Shown: positions 1 to 12,469 of the stretch, one piece after another | Layout: each line of letters opens with the position of its first letter | Numbering within the stretch: the first letter of the stretch is position 1 | Source: Argopecten irradians | Taxonomy: Eukaryota > Mollusca > Bivalvia > Pectinida > Pectinidae | NCBI RefSeq assembly: GCF_041381155.1 | Contig: NC_091138.1 | Location: 20,089,255 to 20,153,254, forward strand | Direction of reading: 5' to 3' | DNA length: 64,000 nucleotides | Notes under the pieces: generated by a model | What the model saw: the letters and a program-made list of their open reading frames with translations, nothing else | What the model was told of the DNA's origin: nothing | Databases searched by the model: none | Position numbers and translations under genes: made by a program

Positions 1-832
1 CGTATGCAAAAGAAATTAATTCTTGTTAGTAACAGCCAATTCAGAAATAAATAAAATCCGCTGAATAAAGAAATTCACTGTGTACTTATAGCAGATGAAT
101 CCTATCTTATTCATGCTGTCTTTTTTTCAGTCGTAAAAAGAACATTTGACATGCGGTTAATCCGACTATCGAGCACTGCCGACCTTTAAAAGATCGTTTC
201 TGATCGAGCTGTCTGTCAGTGGCTGTCCTATAAGATTGTTCTGTCCTGTCCATGGGGGTATTCGGCTGTCGGAACACTGGTTCAAATAGGTGTCGGTTTG
301 ACAGAGTACTTGTGACAGCGATTACAGGTAAATTTGGGTCTGGATGTATCAAGACTACGTATTTCTCGTCGTGTGTCGAGGTAAAAGAATTTAAAGTGTT
401 GATTTGATGTTACCGAATCAAAATCTTCTTACCATCTACTTTACATAAATTGTCTTGATCTTGAAACCTTGTACAAATTACTGAACATTCGATTTCTGAT
501 GGACATGGAACTTTGAAATTGTTTGGCGTCTTCTGATGACAAAAATGGTACATTAGTAAATTACAAACCGACACATTCCGAGCGGAATTGACTTACTGAG
601 CTGAAAGATATTGTTTATTCCGTGTGTTGACGGATGTTGGAATTTAGAGACTATGTGATAAACAGGCGTGTCGCCAATTCTAGAAGTGGGAGGAGGAAGG
701 GATGTGTGGTGACAGACACAAGTACATGTGTAAATCTGTAGGAGTGTTATATAATCCAGGTGTGATACACATCTACAGGTGTACTAATGTAACTATATTT
801 ATGAGTGGCCGTTATTGTGAACAGGTAGGTGA
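1..832. other. No gene recognised at left edge
   Basis: I see no exon or RNA gene here. The one minus-strand open frame, at 107-352, has no domain I recognise and no supporting splice or promoter context. The stretch is probably the upstream flank of the plus-strand gene that begins near 865. Confidence 0.5.
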
Positions 833-840
833 TATATAAA
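833..840 (+). promoter_or_regulatory. TATA box of the 896-2215 gene
   Basis: TATATAAA ends 55 bases before the first in-frame ATG (896). That spacing predicts transcription starting around 862-872 and a short leader. The position fits a classical TATA promoter, but AT-rich sequence gives chance matches, so this is an inference. Confidence 0.45.
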
Positions 841-895
841 TTGATGTAACATTTTGAGCACCTGTATTAGGCGGTAGAACGGCCAGGTGTTACAG

Positions 896-2215
896 ATGTC
901 GGCAGTACTCGCCACCGATCCATTATCATACCCATCGCCTACTCATCCACTTCGCTCGCCTGTCCAGCATCCACACTCTGGCACCATGCAACGTAATTAT
1001 GCTTTTGCTACGTTGCCTAGTTACCTTCGGTACAATCGCAGAGAGACCGTAAAATCGGACGTTGCCAAGGATACCAATGCTTACGCCAATATAAGGCAGA
1101 AAATCAGCTCAACAAGCTTAACGGTTCCTTATGAGAAAGGTTTGGACACACTTAGAGCACTACAACGCTCAAACGATACTTCAACTGCACAACTGGGGAC
1201 AATTTTAAAACTCCAAAAACGGCGAACGGATTCAATCACGTATAACAGAATTTCGACAAAACAAATCATCAGTGATGTGCTTTCAACAGGTAGACAATCG
1301 CCGCGAACCCGACTAGGGTCAGAAGGAGGTTCGTCCGTCCGGAGTACGGAATCCAAACTATCAAAGGTCAAGGCCATACGGACACGACCTTCTTACCGGA
1401 AGGACAGGATAGAGTCAGAAACAAGTAGCATTGGTTCTAGAAGCAGACCCACATCATACACAAGTTGGTACACGGACGATTCAGTATGGGGAGATAAACT
1501 AGATGAAATAAAAGAACGATACGCCGACAATAGTGAATTTATAACGTCTATGCGGCGCGATAAAGTTGACAGCAAAAGTGATGACAAAGGAGAAAGCAAA
1601 AGTGACGTCAGTGAAACGGAAATCGTGTCACGATTGGACAGCATCAGTATTTCTCCTGATTACGTAAATCTTAAACATTCGAAAAACAAAAATTCAAAAT
1701 TGAAGAAAACGGGATTTCTACCAACAATTCCAGTCCATGACGAAGAGCAACTGTGTGGAAACAGAAGTTCGTCAAGTCATACAACTGGAAGTAGAAAGTC
1801 TTCTAAAGTGAATGTTAACTTCATGTGCCAAGAAATCGACGATAAAAGCTATATAACGAAAAGGAGAAAAGTTGAGTTTAACCTTAAGCCTAAACGTCCA
1901 GTGAGATTACCACCTATACAATCAAAGCAGGAAACAAAAGTCTTTAAAAAACCCAAATCAATTTTGAAAAAATACGATGACGTTTTAGACGATATGCCAC
2001 CATCCGTTTCGCCGTCTCCGACATTTGGAGAAATGAGGGAGAGGAATGTCATATCTAGTTGGCAAATTCATCTCCCTCGTTTAAGGTCACCCATTCCAAG
2101 TGCACGGAGACAAGCAATGTCTTTTCAACGACAAAGCATCAAAGTGAAATGTAGCAAAGAATTCGAAACTGTGGCAAGTGACATTCAATCTGACAAAAAT
2201 GGAAATGAAATGTAG
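896..2215 (+). CDS. Intronless gene for a basic, Ser-rich protein of unknown family with PP1-docking-like motifs
   Basis: The 439-residue open frame starts at ATG 896 and ends at TAG 2213-2215. I do not recognise the family. The protein is rich in Ser, Lys, Arg and Thr, has few long hydrophobic stretches, no signal peptide and no membrane segment, and looks largely disordered. Two short motifs stand out: RRKVEF at residues 323-328 fits the RVxF docking motif of protein phosphatase 1, and KSILK at 354-358 fits the SILK motif that binds the same enzyme. In known partners SILK usually precedes RVxF; here the order is reversed. A second ATG at 986 (residue 31) sits in a strong Kozak context (GGCACCATGC) and could be the real start. 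A TATA box at 833 and a poly(A) signal at 2660 suggest one exon, but CAG directly before ATG 896 could instead be a splice acceptor. The last 22 residues come from the first copy of a 61-bp tandem repeat. Confidence 0.65.
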   Translation: MSAVLATDPLSYPSPTHPLRSPVQHPHSGTMQRNYAFATLPSYLRYNRRETVKSDVAKDTNAYANIRQKISSTSLTVPYEKGLDTLRALQRSNDTSTAQLGTILKLQKRRTDSITYNRISTKQIISDVLSTGRQSPRTRLGSEGGSSVRSTESKLSKVKAIRTRPSYRKDRIESETSSIGSRSRPTSYTSWYTDDSVWGDKLDEIKERYADNSEFITSMRRDKVDSKSDDKGESKSDVSETEIVSRLDSISISPDYVNLKHSKNKNSKLKKTGFLPTIPVHDEEQLCGNRSSSSHTTGSRKSSKVNVNFMCQEIDDKSYITKRRKVEFNLKPKRPVRLPPIQSKQETKVFKKPKSILKKYDDVLDDMPPSVSPSPTFGEMRERNVISSWQIHLPRLRSPIPSARRQAMSFQRQSIKVKCSKEFETVASDIQSDKNGNEM

Positions 2216-2345
2216 CAAAGAATTCGAAACTGTGGCTAGTGACATTCAATCTGACAAAAATGGAAGTGAAATGTGGCAAAGGTTTCGAAACTGTGGCTAG
2301 TGACATTCAATCTGACAAAAAAGTAAGTGAAATGTAGCAAAGAGC
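2147..2345. repeat. 61-bp tandem repeat across the stop codon
   Basis: Three full units and the start of a fourth follow each other. TGTAGC or TGTGGC recurs at 2150, 2211, 2272 and 2332, so the steps are 61, 61 and 60. The first unit is coding. Because 61 is not a multiple of three, the frame shifts in the second unit and immediately meets ATG-TAG. The repeat therefore supplies the stop codon and the first part of the 3' UTR. Confidence 0.9.
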
Positions 2346-2659
2346 TGCAAGACTTTGGTATGATAAATATATATACAAATGAAACGATATATGAAATTAA
2401 GAGATTTACAGTGTCAAACATTTGGAAGTAAAACAAACTTATTGACGCCTTGAAACATGTGGAAATATTTTGTTTTATATATATTTTAACAATGCAAGAA
2501 CAAGTAGTGTACCGATGCAATACATTATTAAAATGCAACCGGAATCGTGTTTTCCAAACATTAAAGCATGAACAACTGTATGGGGGACACTTGTGCAAAT
2601 ATTCGTTTAAACTAAAGTAAATATTTACGATTTACACCCGTACCTGGCGTCAAAACATC

Positions 2660-2665
2660 AATAAA
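2660..2665 (+). terminator. Poly(A) signal of the 896-2215 gene
   Basis: AATAAA lies about 445 bases after the stop codon. It is the first canonical signal on this strand downstream of the open frame. Confidence 0.55.
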
Positions 2666-2699
2666 AGATTCCAAGGAAAAGGAGTTTAAAAAAATTCCT

Positions 2700-5425
2700 T
2701 TACAATTCTTATGATCTTCGGCGATAACAATAAAGGTATATAACGAGTCTTGTGGGGATCTTCCTGTATAATCAATTCAATATTATCAAGTGCCTTTCTA
2801 AGTATACTTCAACTATCGTATGTAACACAGGGATCTGAGAATTAGTTCAGGTTATTTAAGCATTATTCTCAATATCTACGGTTTGTGAAGTCATAGACAA
2901 AATAAACCGAAGAGCATTCTTCATATTATAGACGCGAAGACGTGAAGTAGCACTGGTAGACAATGGCACAGGGACTTGAGAATTAGTTACAGATTACTTA
3001 TATCTTGATTTATCCTAGTATTCATAGATCATTTTCAGACATTTTAGGTATATAAATCTTTGAAACGTCTGACACATGATGATCTATGCACACTTTAATA
3101 AAAAAAAATGTAAAGAAAAACTAATTTTCATGTCCCTGTGGACGAGAGAAAAGGTGTTGGCAGTTAGACTTTTAAAAATAATTAGTCACCTTTTAGAAAT
3201 TTCTATTGTATCTTGAAATGTTTTCCGAAATACATGTTTAATCCTAATGTCAATCGAACATGTCTTCTAGTTACCATGGAATGGCGTTGTCAATCAAACG
3301 GTGATAACTGGTCATTAAAATCGCTAGGTATCGCTATCGACCTGCTACGTGATTATAGTGCTGTGCTGTAGAAAGTTGTAATTGATGATCGGAATAAATG
3401 ACATTTTTACTACATAGAGCGGAAATTATTCACAGATATTACAGACTTCGCGGTAATAATGTAGCACATAAATGTGCGGTAATTCAGCAGTAGATAAGTA
3501 AATGTCGTCTTCTGTAAATTAAAAACAAGTTTATGAAAGAAATTCTTCTTATTTTTGTTCTCTTTCGTCATATTGACATAAGATTTCATTTTACATATAT
3601 ACTAACCATAAGCCATACTAGATATAATTGTACAAACAAGGATATTCTAAAATGGTTATAAATTATCCTACAATATCTGGAATTATTTTCGTTCAAAACC
3701 AGCTGATATGTATGTGTTGTCAACATGGATTTATAAACATTATTCACTGTGTATGATTAAACAGCTTTATCGTACCATCTGTTATTTTTTTAGTGTTGAA
3801 GTCTGTGTGGAGTTATATATCTTTATTTATTTGAAGAAAAAAATGAACGATTTTGACCAAAACACATAACATGTACAGTGTATAAGAGGTTATGTGGTAT
3901 ACTGTAGTTCAGGACGACAGTACATGCCGATATCCATCGCCGCATATCTCGTCCGATTTCTTCTCTTTATTCTGATTTAATCGACTGAAATGGCACGCGA
4001 CTTTATTGAACTTCAGAATAAAGTTAATGTTTCTCTATACCTATTTACGGTATATACAACTCACCTGTGTATTACGGTAGCCTGGCGCGGCAAACGGAAT
4101 AGTCGTAGCCTGGTGAGCTGTAATCTATAATACACTACACGGGACTTGTGTGGAATAATGTCGTGTACTTTTATAAATAAAAGAACGACTGGGTGAATTG
4201 GATGGGTGAATAACTGTGATAATCTTTTTGATGAAGGTAGACTAATCATAAGATATTTGTATTAATGGAAATGGAAATTAATTTTGAAAGTCTATTCCTC
4301 GCAGGCCTCGTTGTATCGAAGGACATTTTCACATTTAAAAAAAAACATTATCTCCTGCGGTCAATTTGGTTACAAGAAAATCGGTAGGGAAATATACATC
4401 TGGCAGACACAAAGCAAGCAAACAGATCAATAACTGTTAACAAAGAATATATAACAGTAAAAACAAGATCTATTAGAAATACACAAAATAAGTAGAATTT
4501 GCATTGATTTCTTTGCTTATTGAGGCGCCAAATTACCATAAGAACAGATTATTTACTCTTTTAAGCATGAACACAACTGAAGCTACCAAACGGACAAAGG
4601 AAACAAATATTTATAGACAAATTTGAACTTTTCGTTTGGAAACCCAATTAGTGGTCTTATTAAGGAGGTGGTCGCTAAGACAGGTTTTACCGCAGATAAA
4701 ATAATTTTGCTTGAGAATGTGTTTGGCTTTATAGACATTTATTGTCTATATAGTCAAACGTATGTGGTCTAACTCTGCTTAAGATTCGTTGTTCCCATTT
4801 TGTTCAGATAATTGTGTCCATTGCTAGCTCCCGTAAAATAAAGACTCCATGGACGCCCTCAATCGTACATATGCCAGGCATATCAAATTGTTTACCTAGA
4901 TTGTTTTATCGGACAATTGGAGAAAAAATACATTCCAACTGCCGTAGATCTAAAGAATATCTGGCCCAGTTTATTTACCGCATTAATGTTTGTGGGTCAG
5001 GTTTCAATTGCTTTGTCCTGCTATTAATCGGCGCTGAGCACAAACAAGTAACCGTTTATATGACAGATAAGTAGGCTCTTCTATAAAGAGATAAGTACTT
5101 TAAGTCCTCGTATACATTCACAATTAAAATATTTACTATCCTATGTAACGGTATGTAGAGGAATTCGTTGGGCAAGCTCGAAACATAGAATCCTGATGCG
5201 ACCTTAATTATAGTTATAAATTACAAATATGTAATAGACAAATGATGAAACACATTCCTAACAATATTTCTTCTTCTGCCGACTTAAGATAGTTGATGTA
5301 ACGCCTCGCTGGTATTATAGGCATCCCCCAACCCCTGTGTGATCCGGACTCACCAATGCATTCTCAATGGTTACAGTTTGTTATATGATTTTGCTATCAA
5401 TGCTATACAACGAAAAGTAGACCTA
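2700..5425. other. Intergenic, with two fragments of a dispersed repeat
   Basis: No gene is recognised; the short open frames here are isolated and featureless. Two related fragments, at about 2826-2860 and 2962-3003, share the core GAGAATTAGTTCAGG / GAGAATTAGTTACAG. The same core occurs in the sequences flanking the satellite near 46 kb. Confidence 0.5.
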
Positions 5426-5429
5426 ATGG

Positions 5430-6325
5430 GTAACGTGTTTGCGGGGGATATGGTTTTGGGCTCCGTCCGTCCGTCCGTCCGAGATCCTTTTCCGGGCTAT
5501 AATTTTACTCAAAAACCGTTCAACGCAGCTCCTTAAAACATTCCTGTTTACATCAGACAAGTGCCCTAGTTGTGACTTTTGCTATTGCGGACCTTCCATT
5601 TTGGGATTTTTTCCTCGTTTCCATGGAAACTTTGTCAAAAATACCAAATTTCTGTATCCTTTGGTTTCCGGACTATAAATCCAAAACCGTTCAACGCTGC
5701 TCAATGAAACTTTCTGAATATGTCAGACAAATGTCCTTGTTGTGCCTTTTGCTATTGCGGACCATTTTTAGAATATTTTCCGTTACCATGGAAACACTTA
5801 AAATACCAAATCACTGTTTCCTTTTGTTTCTGGACTATAACTCCAAAACCGTTCAACGTAGCTCCAGGAAATTTTCTGAATATATCAGACAAGTACCCAA
5901 GTTGTGCCTTTTGCTATTGCGGACCTTCAATGTTAGGTGTTTTTCTGTTACCATGGAAACTTGTTACAAAATACCAAATTACTGTTTCTTTTTGTTTCCG
6001 GGCTTTAACTCCAAAACCGTTCAATGCAGCTCCATGGAACTTTCTGTATGTATCGGACAAGTGCCCTAGTGGTGCCTTTTGCTGTCGCGGACCTTCAATT
6101 TTGGGGTTTCTTTTCTATTACCATGGAAACTCAGTCAAAAATACCAAATTACTGTTTCTTTTTGTTACCTGCTGTTATTTTTACAGTTTTACAATACTCG
6201 CATACACTTAAAGTTATACTTGAATCATTGTTACTTTGACCTTGATGTATTTGGGTTTTATTCAAACTGCGGGGCGCGGGAGATAATGCCACGTTTTGTG
6301 ACTCCTTGTTATGATTATAACAGTC
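5430..6325 (+). repeat. Dispersed repeat with four internal units of about 165 bp
   Basis: After a run of four GTCC units (5464-5480) come four diverged units marked by AAAACCGTTCAA at about 5512, 5683, 5845 and 6013, spaced 162-171 bp. Each also carries GCTATTGCGGACC and CCATGGAAAC. The block ends in a unique tail with GCGGGGCGCGGGAG (6271-6284). Several overlapping frames stay open across it, but they only re-read the repeat and look like no protein. The layout resembles non-autonomous, internally repetitive elements common in bivalves. Confidence 0.7.
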
Positions 6326-6329
6326 TTGG

Positions 6330-7889
6330 GTTGTAAAAAAATATATATGATCAAATGAGTGAATCCTTCGTGTAATAATTCCCTAACAGTATTTATAAAA
6401 TACCATGGCATATATGTATCCTTACCATTCGTATAATATTGATGGAGTTATTAATTATTTATGTTTTTTGTAATCTCCATCTTTGGTGACAATAAAGAGA
6501 ATAATAATGAGCAGACAGACGTAGCTAAGTTATGATTCTGTTATTTGTCTAACGATTTAGTGAAGTAATCAGTGTATCTATATAGGACACATTTGCTTCG
6601 TCTGATCCCCCAGACGCTGCTTGACTATCTAGGTAATAGGTTTATAGATCTCATCCATATCAAACCCAGTTTAAAACCTTTATTTTGTACAAACACTAAC
6701 CAGTTAGATCTAGGGTAAGCCTTTGCGGTTTTAAATGACAAAAATAGATATACATACGGCACTTCAATTCGAATACAATTTAAAAAACTTAACCAATATG
6801 TTATTGTTCAGAAAATGTTCTTTTAAAATAACCAAAACAACTGACTGAACCGTCAACATATACATGTACCATGTATTGCATGTAGATTTTTAACTCATAA
6901 TATCTCCACATATCTAAAGGAATCGTTATATCTCAATGGAATTTTATCTACCCCATAATTTAGCACACTACCAACATTTTATCCAAATGCAAACAATTGC
7001 ATCTAGTATTATTACATCTATCAAATGTAACGTGCTTTCAAAAGTTCCTTGATGCCTCAGTAGTGTTAAAAGATCTACCAAGTACAGAGGAAGTTAGTGA
7101 CTTGTTCCGGGTAATTTTTCTCTTCCTTCTAATTTTGACAGGCCTTATAATGACCATAACGTCAATTCTTGTTTCTTCCTTTGCACATCAGTCATCGAGT
7201 GAGTGTGGCTATCGTTAGACTTACAAGAACGTGTGTGAAAAAGACTTAATTATTTTGTATGTGTTAAAGTTTTCCTTGATAAATTTTACCTAGCTAATTA
7301 TAAACTATGCTATAAAGAAATTCAAAGAAATTCCACACCTTTCTCAATATCACACAGATACACTGTTAAAGTTGTCTTGTATAATCCTGTAGTAGTCAAA
7401 TTCTTTCCTATATATATATATTTGAGGTCATGAGAGTTTAATTTTTAAATCCTTGAGATGGTAGTGCCTGTGATTTGTCTAATAAGTGAAATATTGTTGA
7501 TAATGCTCTGTGATGACACATCTGGTATGTATCATTGAGCAATACACCTCATTAAACTGTGTCCAAGGACAACCGTTCTCTCAGGATTGTCATTGTGCCC
7601 CATAAACAATTTACAGTATATTTTAGAATTCTTCTGCAAAAAACTACTGTTCCGGATGCAAAAGACTTCTCCCTGATACCTTTTATTATTTCATGACGTC
7701 ACAAATACATCCATTTTTTTTGTATTGTTCTTCCTTTATTAAGATGTTTGTTACGAACTTACACGTCAATGGATTCTTTATATATCTAATGTGCATGGGA
7801 TTGTCCTCCGCCATCTTGTATATCATATGTGAATTTTGATTTAATATAATTATGTATATTGCTGACTATATGCTGTATCGCATTTGGTT
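6330..7889. other. No gene recognised
   Basis: AT-rich sequence with no supported exon. An AATAAA at its right end could terminate an unseen plus-strand transcript. Confidence 0.4.
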
Positions 7890-7895
7890 AATAAA
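7890..7895 (+). terminator. Possible plus-strand poly(A) signal
   Basis: AATAAA on the plus strand, facing a minus-strand signal 55 bases to the right. No plus-strand coding exon lies near it, so its transcript is unknown. Confidence 0.25.
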
Positions 7896-7950
7896 ACTTG
7901 ATATCTACAGACCAATAAAAACTCAGACACCCATATCAATCTATTGTATC

Positions 7951-7956
7951 TTTATT
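7951..7956 (-). terminator. Distal poly(A) signal, possibly KIF19
   Basis: TTTATT on the plus strand reads AATAAA on the minus strand. A GT-rich stretch follows within 50 bases, as expected downstream of a cleavage site. If KIF19 uses it, the 3' UTR would be about 5 kb. A nearer minus-strand AATAAA lies at 10534-10539. Confidence 0.3.
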
Positions 7957-10094
7957 GGTTCAAAGAAGTGAAAACAACTCACTTGAATGTCATTAATCTG
8001 ATCCAGAAAATAGTATTTCATTATTAATTAATGATAATATCTTCAAGTTTGTACAAAATATTCCATGGTACAAAGCAATGCTAACCAAGTAATCCCAGTA
8101 CATACCTAACCATGATATTTCATATACAGTCTGATTATACAGAAATATTGAACAAGTTCCAATATCTGTAAGAAAAAAAAGCAAAATAATTTATGATTGG
8201 TAAAAGCATTGATTTAAACCTTATTATATATAAGAGATAAAAAAAATTAATTTTCGAAATAACATTCCACAGTTTGGGTATCCCCTAATCAAGAAATCAC
8301 TAAATAATATATTATGTATGATTAACCAATGAAAACACTTAACATAAATGAAAAACAAGTTTCCACAGACAAAATCTTGATCTGTCAGTTTACAGCACAT
8401 ATAACTTAATGATTAACTTACAAAACAGGGAGCTATATCTAGGATACCAAGTATATGTCACGTTCTCTGTAAACCAAATTTCAGGATAACATGATGATGT
8501 AGAATAACATATCAATTATAATGTCTATTATGTAACAATTCACTGACTACAACGAACAAATACATTATTGTATTCAACACCCCAAAGAGTTACCAAACTC
8601 ACGCAACATGACAGACATACAAGTGATAAAGGCACATTATTTATATCTGAGTAGAATGTAGTGTCATTCCATTTTTATCAAATTTATCAGAAGGGGAGGT
8701 AACTAGTCATTAAGGGAGATAACTTCAGAAAGTGTTCAATTCCTTCAGTGAAAAGGGAGGTAACTCTTTTAAATTAGAAACAAATATAAAGTGTTTCTTG
8801 CATCAAAAAGTGTAATTTGAATATGTATTTCATATCATAAAATCAGCAGACTGAATTGTCAGGGTTCTTCAGTCAATAAAAAGAACTGTTCCTTTGTTGA
8901 AAGATGAAAAGTAAATAAAACTACCGTAGCTATACGTTACTAAAGGTTTTTGTGTAAAGAGAAAGGGATCTACTAAGAAAACAAGTTCTCGTTGACTGAA
9001 TGAGGCAAGACTGGCTATTTCTGTGTTTTTGTACTTCATTAACTCAGTAACAAAAGCCAAGGATCTGTTATAAAATACCTGTATATGCTCATCTTAGAGA
9101 CTGCCATTTACTACAGAAACAGAGGTAGCAGTGGGTACACCAACCAGGCAAGTGGTCAATGTGAGTCTCTGTTGTAAAGGAAAGAATCAAACAGAACACG
9201 GCCTGCTACAGTAAAGTTGCTATATTCCTATATGAAAGACAAATGAATTAATGTGTTTCCGGACCAAACAATGGACAAAACAGACGAAGAAAATATATAT
9301 CACTTTAAAATGAGAATTGTGTGATAAACATGAAATTGCACTTAGCACATAACTTTCTGCCTGATTGTTGTGTGAACCAGGCCACAGCCAAGGGTGTGTA
9401 AGTATGTGTTAAATGTAATAGCGAAACACAGAGGAAATGATGGTGACAGGATTTCTGTATAGTAAAATGGTGATAACTTATCAAACACATATCACAAATA
9501 GTATCAACAATTAATAATGCAAATCTATCACAACACAGATGACTCAATACATCCATATCAATCTTATAATAAATACATAATTAACCAAAAAATGTTGAAA
9601 AAAAGTAATGAAAATGATCGACATATTGTTTAAAATGTGGAGAATTTCAAGTAAAGCAGTGATTACAATTGTATTACAACAACAACAAAGAAATTATAAA
9701 TGTTCCCCCTCTGAGGCATTCATTTCATTCCATTTTTTCAGAAGTTACAGCAGTTTAATTTAGCTTACTGTCACATAACATCTGCACCAGAAACTGACAA
9801 GACTCACCTTTGTATATCATTCAACACAACAACTCATGTGAACTGTTTCGCTTTCAATACAGATTAATCATTAACCGTTCACTAATTAGGTCACTGTCAC
9901 CTTAAATTTAGATCACTCATCCATAATTTTGGCACTCACTCATGATTTACAAACGTTGCAGATGTCCAGTGTACAGTGTGCTATCCATAACCAAATATTT
10001 GAAACAGAAATAGAACAATGATTTAGAAGGATGTGAAAAGTCAAGAGTACAAGGAAAAAATCACCAACCAGCAGTCCTACATGTAGTAACTACC

Positions 10095-10200
10095 CCACAA
10101 GGGATCTGAAATTATGACCCAGAGGTTCATAGGTTGAGGGCTTGTAATAACATGCCGGGACATCTTAACCACTTGACCACTGTAGCCTCTGATTGGGGGG
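10095..10200 (-). mobile_element. Truncated tRNA-derived SINE head
   Basis: Read on the minus strand this gives GGTCAAGTGGTTAAGATG, which resembles a Ser/Leu-type tRNA A box, followed about 40 bases later by a degraded B-box region. It matches the head of the SINE at 38707. The SINE body is missing. Confidence 0.5.
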
Positions 10201-12380
10201 TTATAAATAGACAAAAACATCAATCTAATATCAATAAAGTTCAGTCAAGTGGAGATTTGAAGAAACCATGGTAGGTTTTGTGCAGAAAAATAGGAATCTC
10301 CAGAACTAAGTTCCAAGACTTGGACAAAATTAATGAACAGCTACTACAGTTCAGGAGACAGAATAATCTTTAACAGAAAATACTAACAAACTAAATGTAG
10401 ATATCACAGTCAATATAATATGGACGCCAATGAAGTCATGTAAAGCAGCATGTTTTTGAGTCCTGAATACATTCATACTCCTATCACAAAACGTCATACT
10501 TCTTTCCAGATAACAAGAAAATCTAAAGTTATTTTTATTGTTCAGTAGTGTTTCTAAAGCATAAAACGTCAGTATTTACCGGTATAATTACCCCTTGCAT
10601 AGAAAATCTAACATGTTTCTATAATCAGCAGCAGGTGTGGTTGAAGAATGTAAGAATCATTCCAGTTAGATAAATTAATTCTACAAGATGTAAAATATCA
10701 TGGAAGATAGAAGACCAGCAGTTAATTAGTACAGGTGGATCTAATTGTTATTGTGAAAAAAAGTCTCATGTTCAAAACAATTCTTAGAACAAAACTATTG
10801 TTTATCTGAAATTTTTCAAATAATCTTAACTGTAATGTGGTATAAATATACATTGTAACTTCATGAATATTTGCGTAGTAATTAAAGAGACGAAAAAGAA
10901 TCTACCATATTTTTTATAAAAATAAATTATGAGAATATTTTAAACAGGCCAAAAAATCTCTTATTCCCTGTGAACAGAAACAAAACTCTAAATATTTTTT
11001 TACAAATTTTAAACTAAATGCATAAAATGTAAACTTTGGCACATGAATCACTTATATCAGACAACCGTTTACATTAACACATTACAAGGACGGAGACACG
11101 CACAGCTTACATAGACACATATTGCAACATTTTTACATTAACAGTACAAGCTATAAATTGCATTCCTTTCTGAAAATATATCATCAAACAGTCAATTTTA
11201 TAGTTCATATGAAAAAACGTTTACACAAAGGTAAAAAATAATGGTACATGGGACTAGAAACTACAGATTAGCTTCCTGCAAAACTGCCCTAATAGGAAAT
11301 AGGAAATTAGCATTAAATCCTTGATTTTGTAGTAAAGCTATGCAAGATCTTTACCACAGTTACCCTCCATGTTAAATATCACAATAGGCTTTGGTTAGTG
11401 CTCCAAGTCCTTTAAAACCATATCTGTATATGTGTCAGTTCTCAGCAACTTCCCAATATAGGCCAGTAAACCTTGTCAACTGGAGGTAGAGGGCTAGTGG
11501 TAAAATATCAGACACCTTTAATTACTCCTACCATCCACTATACTCTCTAAGATGGAAAACTACGTGGCCTCTAAAGATATTTAGCACTATACATAATCAT
11601 CATATGACATCTGCTGATCATAAAAATGTGATCAAGATACACATATTAGAATACTATAGTATATACAATAGGAAATGATAGTAAAACAATATGAAACAAA
11701 AGGCGTGCATAAAATTTCGCAATTCTTGTGGACCATGAATAAAAATCAAAAAGAAATTTTTATATATGCACTTGAAATATTTTCATCAATGTCTTATTGG
11801 GTTGACTGATTAAGTTTTGAATGTTAAGAAGAGTGTAAAGATCTTTAAAGAATAACAAAAACATTTCATGATGTATGCTATTTAAGTAAATTGATAACAC
11901 ATCTAGTCACTTAAAAGCCTATCTAAAAATTTAAGAATCTTAGCTACCAGTCAGGGGAGAGTGAAAGTAAGTGGTAAATCAGTTACTGGCACATTAGTAT
12001 GTGGCAATCTTACAAGGTTGATTTATATAGAGAACAGTTAGGAGCACTTGTACAAGGGGAAATAGACAACACAGCACTTCAGATAGGAAATAGAGAAGAA
12101 ACAGGGTTTTTATACTCTCTATTATTTACAATGTTCAATATCAATATTAACAGTATACAACAATTTCAGAAATTGATGTAATTATCATATCACAGAAATT
12201 TCGTCAGTATTTTTTACTGGCAACAAGCAACAGGTCAAACAAAAAAAGACATAATCTCTGTCATAAAGTTCAGATCGTCCTAAAATAAGATGATAATTGA
12301 AACAGAATAAAAAAACAATTTCAATGGGTGAAAAAAAGCTTTAAAGATAGTTTAAGTGGCACATGATTGTAAATGTGATC

Positions 12381-12469
12381 CTGATCTACCAGAGTTACTT
12401 CCCTTCATTTCTATTTGGTCAGTACCTCCGACAGAGTGGAAATCAAGGGAAGTAACTCTGATAAATCAA
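12381..12469. repeat. 31-bp imperfect inverted repeat (hairpin)
   Basis: Arms 12381-12411 and 12439-12469 pair at 27 of 31 positions around the core CAGAGTTACTTCCCTT, with a 27-base loop. This is a MITE-like fold-back that would be transcribed if the KIF19 3' UTR extends this far. Confidence 0.75.

Noticed and set aside
1129..2052. Three minus-strand frames opposite the 896-2215 gene
   Set aside because: Shadows of the plus-strand coding sequence with no independent support.
5339..6336. Five overlapping plus-strand frames rich in CAFCYCGP-like segments
   Set aside because: They re-read the same 165-bp repeat units in different frames; no start, splice or domain evidence.
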